Under the pieces are notes generated by a model. It saw nothing but the letters and a program-made list of their open reading frames with translations. It had not been told where the DNA came from and searched no databases. This document shows positions 18,497 to 27,348 of a stretch of DNA of 64,000 bases, in pieces. Within the stretch, counting starts at the first letter, position 1; every line of letters begins with the position of its first letter. A program made the translations under genes and the position numbers. Source of the stretch: Kurthia zopfii (GTDB taxonomy: Bacteria > Bacillota > Bacilli > Bacillales_A > Planococcaceae). Location: NCBI RefSeq assembly GCF_003143955.1, contig NZ_QFVS01000004.1:53337-117336 (forward strand), read 5' to 3'.

Positions 18497-18501
18497 ACTA
18501 A

Positions 18502-19104
18502 TCACTCCTTTAAAGTAAATCGTACCACAGTTTTCCAATTTTTTGGATCTGTATGCTTCGGATCGCTTAAATATATTTCCTTATGTCCTTTTTCAGTCTT
18601 ATCCAAATTATTTTTCGTTAAAAATCCTAGTATGAGGTCTGTTGTTTCACACATATTTCGAAAAGGGCCAATATGCATCGCTTGAACAACCTACTTACTA
18701 TTTGTCTTCCTCAAAATAAAGTTCATCATAACACTTTTCTCTATCTAAGAGAGCTTTTATTTTTCGGAAAAGTTCTTCTATTTAAAAAATCTGGCTGTCG
18801 AATCATTAAATCATATTGAAAATTTTTAGCAGCGATTTCTTTTTCAGCTTCAGCATCGAAATCACCTTCTAATGAATACACGACGTAATCAAAATAGCCA
18901 TTCGTCGTCTCTCCATATTTCGGCATCATTTTCAAAGAATAAGAGAACTTATTAAGCACGCAGTTATTTCTTAAAACATATTATCTGTTGGACTTCCCAC
19001 ACTTTAATCTTGATGTATTTCATCGAGGGGATCGTCTGTAATTCTAGTTTTGCATTTGGGAAATACAGCGCCTTTTCCTCTTTTCGCCATTCATGTTTTT
19101 CCAC
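18502..19104 (-). pseudogene. GyrI-like small-molecule-binding protein, multiply frameshifted
   Basis: Pieces in three frames join into one GyrI-like protein. N-terminal: EWRKEEKALYFPNAKLELQTIPSMKYIKI (GTG start 19104, SD AAAGGAG). Middle: SYSLKMMPKYGETTNGYFDYVVYSLEGDF...YDLMIRQPDFL. C-terminal: MHIGPFRNMCETTD...HKEIYLSDPKHTDPKNWKTVVRF, ending at TGA 18502, just before gpx. At least three frame disruptions (near 19000, 18960 and 18700). No functional product is expected. Confidence 0.85.
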
Positions 19105-19141
19105 CACTCACCACTCCTTTCAATACTTTTCCCGAAATAGA

Positions 19142-19169
19142 AAAAAAGAATCCTCACAGATTCTTTTTC
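19142..19169 (-). terminator. Terminator of the siderophore transport operon
   Basis: AAAAAGAATC pairs with GATTCTTTTT, overlapping the last codons and stop of the second permease, then T7 on the minus strand. Confidence 0.85.
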
Positions 19170-20152
19170 AACAAGTATAAGAAATATGGTGCGCCAATAA
19201 TTGCTACAACGATGCCGACCGGAATATTTGATTCTGCTAAGATCGAGCGACCAATTGCATCCGCAAGCAACAGTAATACCGGACCAATCAACATTGCTAC
19301 TGGTAGGAATTTTTGATGTCTTGGGCCTACAAGTGATTTGGCGATATGAGGAGCCATTAACCCAACAAATCCAATCCCCCCCGTTACAGACACTGCTGCA
19401 GCTGCTAAAGCAACGGCAATTATTAATAAGATAAAACGGTCTTTTTTCAAATTCGCGCCTAATCCAATGGCCGTTTGCTCACCAAGACCTAAAATATTGA
19501 GATGATTTGATTTATAAATTACATATGGAATTAAAATAGCGATCCACGGTAATAGCGCCCACACATATGGCCAGTCGCCGCCCCATACATTCCCTGCTAA
19601 CCAGCTCGAAATGAATGCGACATCTGAACGCTGTGCTGTTGAAATCAGCATAATCATAATGCCTGATAATGCTGCTGCAAAGCCGACACCGACCAATACT
19701 AATCTAAATGGTTGAATCCCTTTTCCTTTTTCATAAGAAAAGATATAGATGAAAAACGCCGTTAACATTGCACTTAAAAATCCAACGATTGGCAATGCAT
19801 ATGAGAAGTTCGCTAAATCTCCTTTTGCGAATAAATAAAGGACTGTGATTCCGACACCTGCACCGGCATTAATTCCGATGATTCCTGGATCAGCTAAGTC
19901 ATTTTTCGTTAAAGTTTGTAGTAATGCACCTGCTACTGCAAGCGCCATACCTGCTAATAGGAGAATAATTACGCGCGGCATGCGGACAGAGAATAGGATG
20001 AACTCATCGCCACCCGTACCGCCACCAAACATTGTTGGGAATAATTGCGTAATGCCTAAAGACGTATAACCGACTGAAAGGCCGATGATGACAAAGACAA
20101 TCGTTAATAAAAATGTGATGAATAATATTAATTTCGAGCGATCTTTACGCAA
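19154..20152 (-). CDS. FecCD-family siderophore permease (second subunit)
   Basis: 332 residues, about nine to ten transmembrane helices. FecCD motifs are GMALAVAGALLQTLTKNDLADPGIIGINAGAGVG and GGIGFVGLMAPHIAKSLVGPRHQKFLPVAMLIGP. With the first permease it forms the membrane channel for ferric siderophores. The start is TTG 20152, with AGGGGGA 7 nt upstream; it overlaps the upstream permease by 8 bases. Confidence 0.93.
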   Translation of the reverse strand: MRKDRSKLILFITFLLTIVFVIIGLSVGYTSLGITQLFPTMFGGGTGGDEFILFSVRMPRVIILLLAGMALAVAGALLQTLTKNDLADPGIIGINAGAGVGITVLYLFAKGDLANFSYALPIVGFLSAMLTAFFIYIFSYEKGKGIQPFRLVLVGVGFAAALSGIMIMLISTAQRSDVAFISSWLAGNVWGGDWPYVWALLPWIAILIPYVIYKSNHLNILGLGEQTAIGLGANLKKDRFILLIIAVALAAAAVSVTGGIGFVGLMAPHIAKSLVGPRHQKFLPVAMLIGPVLLLLADAIGRSILAESNIPVGIVVAIIGAPYFLYLLKKNL

Positions 20153-21146
20153 AGAATCGTCCCCCTCTCTTCACGAGTACTAGGAAGAAAGGTAGCCCGA
20201 TTACTGCGACTAACGCGACTACTGGTGTTTCAAATGGCGCATTCATCGTTCTTCCGATTAAATCGACAATGACCATGAACATACCACCAACTAGCATCGA
20301 CATCGGAATAATCGCTCGGTAATCTGCACCGACGATTGCGCGGACGATATGCGGAATCATTAATCCAACAAACGCTAAGTTTCCGACAAGCGCCACCGCT
20401 GTACCTGCAAGAAGTACGACAACGATGAACATGACAGATTTGATTAAGAAAGTTTTTTGCCCTAAACCGACTGCTACTTCTTCATTTAAACTTAAAATCG
20501 TCAGTTGGCGACTAATTAAAATACTGATCAGTAGTGCCAAAATGATGATCGGAATAATCGTTAAAATATCCCATGTCACACCTTGAAGTCCACCAGAAGT
20601 CCACATCGACACATTTTTCGACAATTGGAATAGTAAACCTGTGCCATCAGCAACTGCTTGTAAAAACATCGAAACTGCTGCACCCGCAAGTACTAATTTC
20701 AGTGGGGACATCCCTTTTTTACTGCTCGCACTTATGCCATAAACAATTCCCATACCGATTGCTGCACCGATTAAACAAGCAACTACCGAGCCTGTATAGC
20801 CGATTGTCGGGAATAGTACGAATCCAACCGCTAATGCCGCGTTTGCACCTGATGTTAAACCTAGTAAGCCCGGATCAGCTAAAGGGTTTCTTGTGACACC
20901 TTGCATGATCGCACCTGCAACCGCTAATGCTGCACCGACAAATACCGCTGCCACTACTCGTGGAAATCGAATCCCTCGTAAAATATCCGTTTTCTCTCCG
21001 CCATTATCTGACCAAATCGCATGCCATACATCAGCGATTGATGTATTTGCAGCGCCTAGTGTGACACCAAAAAACATCACGATGACTAGTGCAATTGCTG
21101 CAATAATTAATTGAATTGTCAAAGGAATTCGTCGTTTCGTCGTCAT
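20145..21146 (-). CDS. FecCD-family siderophore permease (first subunit)
   Basis: 333 residues, FecCD permease. GAALAVAGAIMQGVTRNPLADPGLLGLTSGANAA and GNLAFVGLMIPHIVRAIVGADYRAIIPMSML are the family signatures. The start ATG 21146 (MTTKRRIPLTIQ) follows GGAAAGGTGG. It is co-transcribed with the binding protein and the other permease; an attenuating hairpin lies upstream. Confidence 0.93.
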   Translation of the reverse strand: MTTKRRIPLTIQLIIAAIALVIVMFFGVTLGAANTSIADVWHAIWSDNGGEKTDILRGIRFPRVVAAVFVGAALAVAGAIMQGVTRNPLADPGLLGLTSGANAALAVGFVLFPTIGYTGSVVACLIGAAIGMGIVYGISASSKKGMSPLKLVLAGAAVSMFLQAVADGTGLLFQLSKNVSMWTSGGLQGVTWDILTIIPIIILALLISILISRQLTILSLNEEVAVGLGQKTFLIKSVMFIVVVLLAGTAVALVGNLAFVGLMIPHIVRAIVGADYRAIIPMSMLVGGMFMVIVDLIGRTMNAPFETPVVALVAVIGLPFFLVLVKRGGRFFA

Positions 21147-21172
21147 AAGTCTACTAGCCACCTTTCCTATGT

Positions 21173-21215
21173 AAAAATGCATTCACTTCCTCACACGGAG
21201 TAAGCAAATGCATCT
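21173..21215 (-). terminator. Intercistronic hairpin between binding protein and permeases
   Basis: AAATGCATTCACTTCCTC pairs imperfectly with GAGTAAGCAAATGCAT, with T5 on the minus strand. It is probably a partial terminator that keeps the binding protein more abundant than the permeases. Confidence 0.6.
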
Positions 21216-21228
21216 CTAACTTTATAAA

Positions 21229-22134
21229 TTATTTACCTAAAAATGATTTTTTGAAGAAATCAAGTTGGAATTCTAAAGTCGACATATCGTTGAAGTAGAA
21301 TTCGTTACCATTTACTTGGTATACATGATTGTTTTTCACTGCTGGAATTTCTTTGTAGTATTTTGTTTTTGTGAATGCTGGTGCTTCGTTACCGAATACA
21401 GAAAGGATCACATAGTCGCCTGCATAATCTTTTAATACTTCATTTGAAACTGCATAGTAACCTGCTTTTAGTGCATCTTTTTCAACAGCTTTTGGCATTT
21501 TTAAGCCCATTGCTTGATAAAGAATTTCCGTTCCGCGTCCCCAGTTGTTACCGTAAACATAAATTTCTTTACCGAATGATTCGATTACTGACACAGTTGC
21601 ATCTTCACCGATTTTCGCTTTAATATCTTTACCTACTGTTTCAGCATCTTTTTTGAATTGGTCTACCCAATCTTGTGCTTCTTTTTCTTTGCCTACGACT
21701 TTACCAATTTCAACTTTTTGTTGTAGGTAGTCGAATTTATTGTAAGTAAATAGTACAGTTGGTGCTAATTTTTCAATTTTCTCTTTGTTTTGGATTGAAT
21801 CTAAACCGATAATAAGGTCTGGATTTAATGCTGCGATTTTCTCAACATCTTCATCTGAAACTAATTTAGCATCTTTTAAATCTTCTTTGAATTTTGGATC
21901 GTCCATTGACCATTGATCAGCCCCAACAATTGGAACACCTAATTTGATTAAATCTCCCGCAAAACTAGAGAGTACAACGACACGTTTTGGATCTTTCGGT
22001 ACTTTGATTTCACCGTTTGCTGCTTTATATGTTACTGTTTCTTCTTTTTTGCTTTTTGAATCTTCGTTATTTGAACCACATGCTGCAAGAGCTAATACCA
22101 TTAGTGCAACAAGTGCTACCATTATTTTTTTCAT
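21229..22134 (-). CDS. Iron-siderophore ABC transporter, substrate-binding lipoprotein
   Basis: 301 residues: lipobox LAAC (Cys about 19), then a FhuD/FepB-type class III binding domain (PKRVVVLSSFAGDLIKLGVPIVGADQW; IAALNPDLIIGLDS; YVYGNNWGRGTEILYQAMGLKMP). It lacks features that fix the ligand; the closest pattern I know is the FhuD/YxeB hydroxamate group. It sits between the ATPase and permease genes of one operon. Confidence 0.9.
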   Translation of the reverse strand: MKKIMVALVALMVLALAACGSNNEDSKSKKEETVTYKAANGEIKVPKDPKRVVVLSSFAGDLIKLGVPIVGADQWSMDDPKFKEDLKDAKLVSDEDVEKIAALNPDLIIGLDSIQNKEKIEKLAPTVLFTYNKFDYLQQKVEIGKVVGKEKEAQDWVDQFKKDAETVGKDIKAKIGEDATVSVIESFGKEIYVYGNNWGRGTEILYQAMGLKMPKAVEKDALKAGYYAVSNEVLKDYAGDYVILSVFGNEAPAFTKTKYYKEIPAVKNNHVYQVNGNEFYFNDMSTLEFQLDFFKKSFLGK

Positions 22135-22175
22135 CGATAATTCTCCTTAAAATATATATTATTATTACATTGTTA

Positions 22176-22985
22176 CTAAATGAAAGTTTTTTCTTTTTCA
22201 ACCGATTTAACTAAATCATAGGTAATACACATCGGTTTTTTCGTGCGAGGATCTTCCCCAATGACTGCATCGATATTGAATACCTTTTGCAAAACATCAT
22301 TTTGCATCACTTCAGTCGGTGTACCTGCTTTTATTAAATGACCTGCATTCAATGCAATCATATAATCCGAAAAACGCGCCGCTTGATTTAAGTCATGAAG
22401 TACCATGACGATCGTACGGTTTTCTCGTTCATTCAATTGTTGCAGCAGTTCCAACACTTCTAATTGATGCGCCATATCTAAATAAGTAGTCGGTTCATCT
22501 AAAAAGATAATGTCCGTATCTTGAGCTAAAGCCATCGCAATCCAAACTCTTTGGCGTTGACCACCCGACAATGCATCGACAGGTCGTTTTCTGAATTCAG
22601 CTGTATTCGTCGACTCTAATGCCCAGTCAATCATCTCTTTATCCTTCGTTGAAAGATTTCCAAAACCTTTTTGATAAGGGAATCTACCATAAGATACGAG
22701 TTCTTCTACTAATAAACCACTGGCACTTTCAGGACTTTGTGGCAAAATCGCCAATTCCTGTGCGAGTTTCTTCGTATTCATTTTTTGAATGTTTTCGCCA
22801 TCCAATATGACCATTCCTGATTGATAAGGAATTATTCGCGTAATCGCTTTAAGTAAAGTGGATTTACCACAACCATTTGCCCCGATAATCGTTGTAATCT
22901 TGCCATCTGGGATTTCGATACTTAAATCATGTACAATTTTGCGATCATCATAGCCAACTTGAATATTATTGATGTTCAAGCGCAT
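22176..22985 (-). CDS. Iron-siderophore ABC transporter, ATP-binding protein
   Basis: 269 residues. Walker A GANGCGKST, Q-loop LPQSPES, signature LSGGQRQRVWIAMAL, Walker B IIFLDEPTTYLD and switch His VLHDLNQA: a FecE/FhuC-type ATPase. It is the first gene of the operon, directly downstream of a Fur box and a strong promoter, so the whole transporter should be iron-repressed. Confidence 0.94.
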   Translation of the reverse strand: MRLNINNIQVGYDDRKIVHDLSIEIPDGKITTIIGANGCGKSTLLKAITRIIPYQSGMVILDGENIQKMNTKKLAQELAILPQSPESASGLLVEELVSYGRFPYQKGFGNLSTKDKEMIDWALESTNTAEFRKRPVDALSGGQRQRVWIAMALAQDTDIIFLDEPTTYLDMAHQLEVLELLQQLNERENRTIVMVLHDLNQAARFSDYMIALNAGHLIKAGTPTEVMQNDVLQKVFNIDAVIGEDPRTKKPMCITYDLVKSVEKEKTFI

Positions 22986-23005
22986 TGGCTCGCCTCCTTT
23001 TAAAT

Positions 23006-23058
23006 GAGAATGATAATCATTACCGTATTTATTATAGTCTTTTTCGATTGACTGTCAA
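23006..23058 (-). promoter_or_regulatory. Fur box and sigma-A promoter of the siderophore operon
   Basis: GAGAATGATAATCATTACC (23006-23024) matches the 19-bp Fur box in all but two or three positions. Immediately upstream on the minus strand are TATAAT (23031-23036) and TTGACA (23053-23058) with a 16-bp spacer. The Fur box overlaps the predicted transcription start. Confidence 0.92.
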
Positions 23059-23128
23059 TAAAGTTTTAATCGTAAAAGAAAGACATACAACTTTGCATTA
23101 ACTTCTGCACAAAATTGCATGTCCCCTT

Positions 23129-23665
23129 TTAAATGTATAAAGATGCACCTGTCATATAACCAATTGTCGACTTCCTTTTTGTCGTCACTTTCACTTTATA
23201 CCAAATGCCATTACCGTTGCCGACACCGTGGATGACTTTCACTCTAGTTCCAGCCGGTAATTCCTTTTGAACCTTTGCATATTTTGAAGCTTTCAAATAT
23301 ATTTTCGACTGGGGTTTTTTCGTAATTCCATAATTCAATGACAGATCATTCGCATGTATATTCTTCGCATGAATATACCCATACTTTTTATTTTTCGAGC
23401 TATTTGTTGTTTTGAAATGGATTTTTGCCCATTTTGAGTTTTGAAGTTTTATTAATGTTATTTTATTTATTTTATATTCACCGCTTACAATGAAGTGATT
23501 TTTCACTGTTCCAAGCTTTTTTCCGTTCACTTTTGAATAATACGGAACATTTTTCGTGAGATAGATTGTATAGTTTGATGTTGGACTATTTTTCGCGTAA
23601 GTTGGCTGTTGGAAAAGAATAAATGACAATGCGAAAATAGTAAGGATCCAAGCGATTCTCTTCAT
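23129..23665 (-). CDS. Small secreted protein with SH3-like repeats
   Basis: 178 residues: signal peptide (MKRIAWILTIFALSFILFQQPTYA), then two SH3b-like halves. The second ends GTRVKVIHGVGNGNGIWYKVKVTTKRKSTIGYMTGASLY, the usual 'Y.V....G..GYv....L' pattern. Probably cell-wall-associated. Similar in design to the 26170 gene. The start ATG 23665 has AGGGGGAA upstream. Confidence 0.75.
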   Translation of the reverse strand: MKRIAWILTIFALSFILFQQPTYAKNSPTSNYTIYLTKNVPYYSKVNGKKLGTVKNHFIVSGEYKINKITLIKLQNSKWAKIHFKTTNSSKNKKYGYIHAKNIHANDLSLNYGITKKPQSKIYLKASKYAKVQKELPAGTRVKVIHGVGNGNGIWYKVKVTTKRKSTIGYMTGASLYI

Positions 23666-23727
23666 AACAATTCCCCCTAATTGAATACTCAACATATTAT
23701 TTACCCTGAAAAATCATTTTCAAATCA

Positions 23728-23764
23728 AAAAAAGAAGCTACCTGATCAAAGTAACTTCTTTTCA
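23728..23764. repeat. 37-bp direct repeat, copy 1 (hairpin-forming)
   Basis: Identical over 37 bp to 24789-24825 in the same orientation. The core GAAGCTACCTGATCAAAGTAACTTC folds as a terminator-like stem. Together the copies enclose the RNA + PBECR4 cassette. 23765-23939 between this repeat and the structured RNA is AT-rich and shows no ORF. Confidence 0.9.
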
Positions 23765-23939
23765 TCTTAGATAAAAGAACGCCTTCTACAAAGTACCCAT
23801 AATAAAACTTTGGGGCATATTAATTCATGAAATCAATATTATTAGTATGTATTCTAAAATTGGAATAATTTATATACCGGTAGAGTATTTTACTTCTAAC
23901 TAGATAAATGCTATCATTAACTCATAAATATATATTATG

Positions 23940-24126
23940 TGACGTGCCTTGGCATGTTATACAACGATGTCAACGTTGAATGTTGTATCCTCTATACTCC
24001 AGTGGCTAAAAAAATATAGGAGTGCAATCCCCATCCTGCTACGGAAACACATATAGTAGCCTACGTTGATCACGATTTTAATTCATTAAACAGCTCTGGT
24101 ATTTTACTATCAGAGCTGTTTTTTTA
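23940..24126 (+). ncRNA. Structured RNA ending in a terminator, directly before a PBECR4-like ORF
   Basis: Several stems are visible. GTGACGT (23940) and ACG..TCAC (to 24074) can close a roughly 135-nt domain. ATACAAC...GTTGTAT encloses a TCAACGTTGA palindrome (23960-23988). ACTCC pairs with GGAGT, and GCTAC with GTAGC. A strong rho-independent terminator follows (AACAGCTCTG / CAGAGCTGTT then T7, 24089-24126). The next gene starts 14 nt later. No peptide ORF fits. No Rfam family was recognised by eye. Confidence 0.6.
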
Positions 24127-24140
24127 TAGGAGAGCAAAAT

Positions 24141-24779
24141 ATGTCTAATTTGATTATATTTGCAGATGAATTTGCCAGTTCAACTACTGTACCTACAGCA
24201 GATCAATTATCTTTAAAATTAATTATAGAATATTATGATGAATTTTTAGAGCCCTATTTATTTTCATATCGAACCAAGGAAAATGACTTAACAATCAATT
24301 TAAAATTCTCAAAAGCTCACGCACCTCATTTAATAGGAATGCATTATGCCCCAAACATAAAGTACGGACGTAATTCATCTAAAGCTAATAAATTTAAAGG
24401 CTTTTCGGGATATTCAGGTGTTAAAAGTGGCTCCATAACTAAACAAACAATTAAGGATATTCTTCCGAAAAAGCCTAAATATTATAAAGATATGACGAAA
24501 AAAATGCGCTATTTCTTTTGCCTACATACTGTTTTAGAAAACCCTGAAGGTATTTACTACAATAAAGAAATAAACAGTAGAAGTTCAAATATCGACTGTG
24601 ATATTATCCTTTACAAATCAATGTATGGACAGATTATTCATCTTGGCTTAGTAAAGGCAGGCGATCAATACGCCCCCAAAACAATGTTGGTTGAAGCGAA
24701 AACCTATTTTATCGATGGACAAACACCTATTGAAATTCAAAAAACCGAAAAATCAAGACACAAAAGAGCTAAAGATTAA
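24141..24779 (+). CDS. PBECR4-like (phage barnase-EndoU-colicin-RelE superfamily) predicted nuclease
   Basis: 212 residues, no signal peptide. The pattern LTINLKFSKAHAPHLIGMHY, then GSITKQTIKDI, MTKKMRYFFCLHTVLENPE, SNIDCDIILY and APKTMLVEAKTYF...IEIQKTEK follows the layout that I know for PBECR4-type domains ('F....HLLG.H', 'I..DF.l', 'KE.I.I'). That superfamily contains predicted RNases used as toxins or in phage conflict. The assignment is from pattern memory only. It is preceded by a structured RNA and terminator and enclosed by 37-bp direct repeats. SD TAGGAGA lies 9 nt upstream. Confidence 0.6.
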   Translation: MSNLIIFADEFASSTTVPTADQLSLKLIIEYYDEFLEPYLFSYRTKENDLTINLKFSKAHAPHLIGMHYAPNIKYGRNSSKANKFKGFSGYSGVKSGSITKQTIKDILPKKPKYYKDMTKKMRYFFCLHTVLENPEGIYYNKEINSRSSNIDCDIILYKSMYGQIIHLGLVKAGDQYAPKTMLVEAKTYFIDGQTPIEIQKTEKSRHKRAKD

Positions 24780-24788
24780 CTTTTTTAT

Positions 24789-24825
24789 AAAAAAGAAGCT
24801 ACCTGATCAAAGTAACTTCTTTTCA
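24789..24825. repeat. 37-bp direct repeat, copy 2; also terminator for both flanking genes
   Basis: Identical to 23728-23764. Its last three bases are the stop codon (TGA on minus) of the 24823-24975 gene, so this copy looks like the native terminator of that gene. Confidence 0.9.
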
Positions 24826-24975
24826 AACACCATTTTGCTTTTTCAATTGAGAAAATAGATGAACTCCCCATAATGCAAGTGCAAGGAGCATAAGAATACT
24901 TGTCCATTTATTTAAGAAAATGATATTCAAAATGAACGAACTGATCAAACAGATGGTTACGAACCCTCTCGGCAT
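24823..24975 (-). CDS. Small membrane protein
   Basis: 50 residues with two adjacent hydrophobic helices (about 3-22 and 25-40) and a basic tail. The start ATG 24975 (MPRGFVT) follows AGGGGG. It starts 25 bp after the stop of the next upstream gene, so it is probably co-transcribed with it. Function unknown. Confidence 0.65.
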   Translation of the reverse strand: MPRGFVTICLISSFILNIIFLNKWTSILMLLALALWGVHLFSQLKKQNGV

Positions 24976-25000
24976 TTGAAATCCCCCTATAAATAATAGG

Positions 25001-25984
25001 TTAATTATAAACAAAATTAACTCGTTTTATAAAGTCAGCTACTACATAAGGTTCGAACGGTTCAATATGGCGATGGCCGCTTCCTTTATTAAATTCTTGT
25101 TGCACAACTCGAATATACTCCGCTTTTGTTGGAATAGACTCGGTAATTTCAGGTTGACTGAATAACGTAATATTCCCGCCACCAGTAGCTTTATAAGTTA
25201 TTGGACCATCTTCGTTAAGCGTACCTTCTGAAGTCATATGTGTGACGTTTGTTGGGTAGACGATTTCATCAAAAAATTCTGTCGGTTGCCCTGCAGCATC
25301 ATGATTAATAATGATATTCGGTTTTTGTTGATTAAGGTGAAAAGCTGCCCGCATATCAAGTGGTGGCTCACCATGCATCGTCATAAATATTCGCGCATAA
25401 TCAATTTCAGACTGACTATAGTATTTTTGTAAATCTTCCGTCGTCATCGAGTAGTATGTCAATCCATTAGAACTTAATCGTAAAGTTTTATAGTCACCTT
25501 CATAATTCAGTTCAAACTTTTCAACGCCCGTTTCACTATGTTTGTTTCCTCTATTGATCATACTATCCACATGAAGTGTAAGGACATTTTTCGTTATTTC
25601 TTTTTTCGTAATGGGTGAAGTATATTCAGTGTCCCATCTATTAAATGATTGAAAATCTGATTCAGTAATTTTTAAAATAAAAAACTTTGAGGAATCGACT
25701 GGTGATTTGTACGGTTCTCCTTCAAACCCTACGAAAGTTCCTTTGAAATCTTCAAATGATAATTTTGGCGATTCTTCAACTTTCGGTTTTTCTTTTTTTA
25801 CTTCTTCCTTCACTTCTTTATGTATTTTTTCCTGTGGTTCACTTACCTTTTCATCTTGCTTTCCTTGAAAATACATCCAACCTGCCCCGATTATGATTCC
25901 TAAAGTAATTAACAATCCGATGGAAATAGGCTTTTTTATGCCAGATTTTTTCGGCTGCGACCTATACTTTCGCTCTTGACCCAT
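25001..25984 (-). CDS. Membrane-anchored extracellular protein of unknown function
   Basis: 327 residues: a short basic cytoplasmic N-terminus, a single transmembrane helix (about 19-39), a Glu/Lys-rich spacer (45-75), then an extracellular domain. Segments such as SFEDFKGTFVGFEGEPYKSP and YYSMTTEDLQKYYSQSEIDYARI resemble lipoprotein/surface proteins of Gram-positives, but I cannot name a family. It is in an operon with the 50-residue membrane protein. Confidence 0.75.
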   Translation of the reverse strand: MGQERKYRSQPKKSGIKKPISIGLLITLGIIIGAGWMYFQGKQDEKVSEPQEKIHKEVKEEVKKEKPKVEESPKLSFEDFKGTFVGFEGEPYKSPVDSSKFFILKITESDFQSFNRWDTEYTSPITKKEITKNVLTLHVDSMINRGNKHSETGVEKFELNYEGDYKTLRLSSNGLTYYSMTTEDLQKYYSQSEIDYARIFMTMHGEPPLDMRAAFHLNQQKPNIIINHDAAGQPTEFFDEIVYPTNVTHMTSEGTLNEDGPITYKATGGGNITLFSQPEITESIPTKAEYIRVVQQEFNKGSGHRHIEPFEPYVVADFIKRVNFVYN

Positions 25985-26133
25985 TGTATTAACCCCTTCT
26001 CACTCATACTATTTTGCTTTTTCTATACATCAAATAATAATATTATATGATTTATAGTAAAATTTATAGGTTTATTTCAATTTTAAGAAGTCATCCCTAC
26101 AATTGAAAGAATAAGTGAAGGTTCTAATAAGAA

Positions 26134-26161
26134 AAGCATAGGCGATCTATAACCTATGCTT
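26134..26161 (-). terminator. Hairpin terminator
   Basis: AAGCATAGG pairs with CCTATGCTT, 9 bp after the stop of the SH3-type gene. The T-tract is weak. Confidence 0.6.
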
Positions 26162-26169
26162 CGTATGTT

Positions 26170-26733
26170 CTAAATATATTTCAAGTTACTTGTTTTTACA
26201 TAACCCGTATATTTCTTACCCGATTTTACATAATTCACTTTAATGAAATTTGCGTGATCAAAAGCTCCTTTAAAGTTAATTTCTACTCGAGTACCTAAAG
26301 CAATTTTTTTAATCGCTTTTGATGATGTACTTGGTTTTGTATATAACTTCACATTACTTGATTTAACAAATGCACGCGTACCATCTTGCGCACTCGCTCT
26401 CAGATTATTCGTTTTCATATAACCTGTTTTATTCAATAATAAGTGTCCGTTCTTTTTAACATTTTTCGTTGTGTATTTTACTTTTACCCAACCACCATTT
26501 GAAAATTTGATTACTTTCACATAATTCGGTTCACCTGGTTCACCGAATTTACCAAATGACATTGGTGGCGTAGTAATTTTCTTGCCATTCGGCTTGTTGT
26601 AAACAGCCGTTTTGCTACCAAAAAATAAATTATATCCCGTTTTAGGGCTATCTTTTAATTTTGCATCTGCACTCGCAGCAAATACTGACGAAAAACTGAA
26701 AAATAATACAATACATAAAATAATTTTCTTCAT
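26170..26733 (-). CDS. Small secreted protein with SH3-like repeats
   Basis: 187 residues: signal peptide (MKKIILCIVLFFSFSSVFAASADA) and two SH3b-like units (VYNKPNGKKI...WVKVKYTTK...GYMKTNNLRA and VKLYTKPSTSSKAIKKIALGTRVEI...IKVNYVKSGKKYTGYVKTSNLKYI). Paralogous in layout to the 23129 gene. Wall-binding is inferred from the fold. SD AAAGGAGG lies 6 nt before ATG 26733. Confidence 0.75.
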   Translation of the reverse strand: MKKIILCIVLFFSFSSVFAASADAKLKDSPKTGYNLFFGSKTAVYNKPNGKKITTPPMSFGKFGEPGEPNYVKVIKFSNGGWVKVKYTTKNVKKNGHLLLNKTGYMKTNNLRASAQDGTRAFVKSSNVKLYTKPSTSSKAIKKIALGTRVEINFKGAFDHANFIKVNYVKSGKKYTGYVKTSNLKYI

Positions 26734-26836
26734 ATGTATACCTCCTTTTCTATTAACTATACAGAAAAGATGCAATCAAATATATCCTAATTTTGTTTAT
26801 TTTTGTATATAAATGACGTTAATTATTGAATAGTAA

Positions 26837-26872
26837 AAGCCCTCAAATAGTAAATCCTATTCAAGGGCTTTA
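26837..26872 (-). terminator. Terminator of the Lys-rich gene
   Basis: AAAGCCCT pairs with AGGGCTTT, with an inner AATAG/CTATT pairing. Confidence 0.75.
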
Positions 26873-26881
26873 ATTTATACA

Positions 26882-27139
26882 TTATTTTTTCTTTTTCTTT
26901 TTCTTTTTCTTTTTAGAGTCTAGCTTTTGTTGTAGCTTTAAGTACTTAATTTCTTTTTCTTTAATTAGAATAGAAAGTTTCACATTATCCTTGTCTTTAC
27001 TTAGCTTTTTAGATAATCTTTCGATTTCTTCTAATGATTTAACGATTTTTTTATTAAGTTCTTTAGACTTATCTAACTTTTTCACTTCTTTTGCAAGTTT
27101 TGCTTGTTTTGACTTTTTAGTTTTAGTTTTAGTTCCCAA
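26882..27139 (-). CDS. Very lysine-rich small coiled protein
   Basis: 85 residues, roughly 40 % lysine, ending in ten consecutive lysines. The middle (about 25-75) is a predicted coiled coil (SLEEIERLSKKLSKDKDNVKLSILIKEKEIKYLKLQQKL). The codons of the tail are a CTTTTT repeat on the plus strand, so its length may vary by slippage. No family recognised. It has a terminator but the SD is only modest (GGTGGTG). 27140-27348 beyond it has no recognisable feature. Confidence 0.6.
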   Translation of the reverse strand: MGTKTKTKKSKQAKLAKEVKKLDKSKELNKKIVKSLEEIERLSKKLSKDKDNVKLSILIKEKEIKYLKLQQKLDSKKKKKKKKKK

Positions 27140-27348
27140 TTCTACACCACCTTTCCCTCTCCTTAATCATACATACATTTCATAATGTTTCAAATGATAA
27201 CTTTCGGACTATTCTGGTAGTTACTTCTCTTTCATCAACTTTTGGACACAAAAAGTCTATAAAGACAGGGATTCTGAATGGGCGCTTTCGCCGTTTATAT
27301 ATGAAAGTTTCGTGTTACGCTTAGAAAATAATTTCTGGGTATAAAAAA

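Noticed and set aside
26882..26920. CTTTTT tandem repeat as a minisatellite or CRISPR-like array
   Set aside because: It is the lysine-codon tail of the small Lys-rich protein; there are no spacers.
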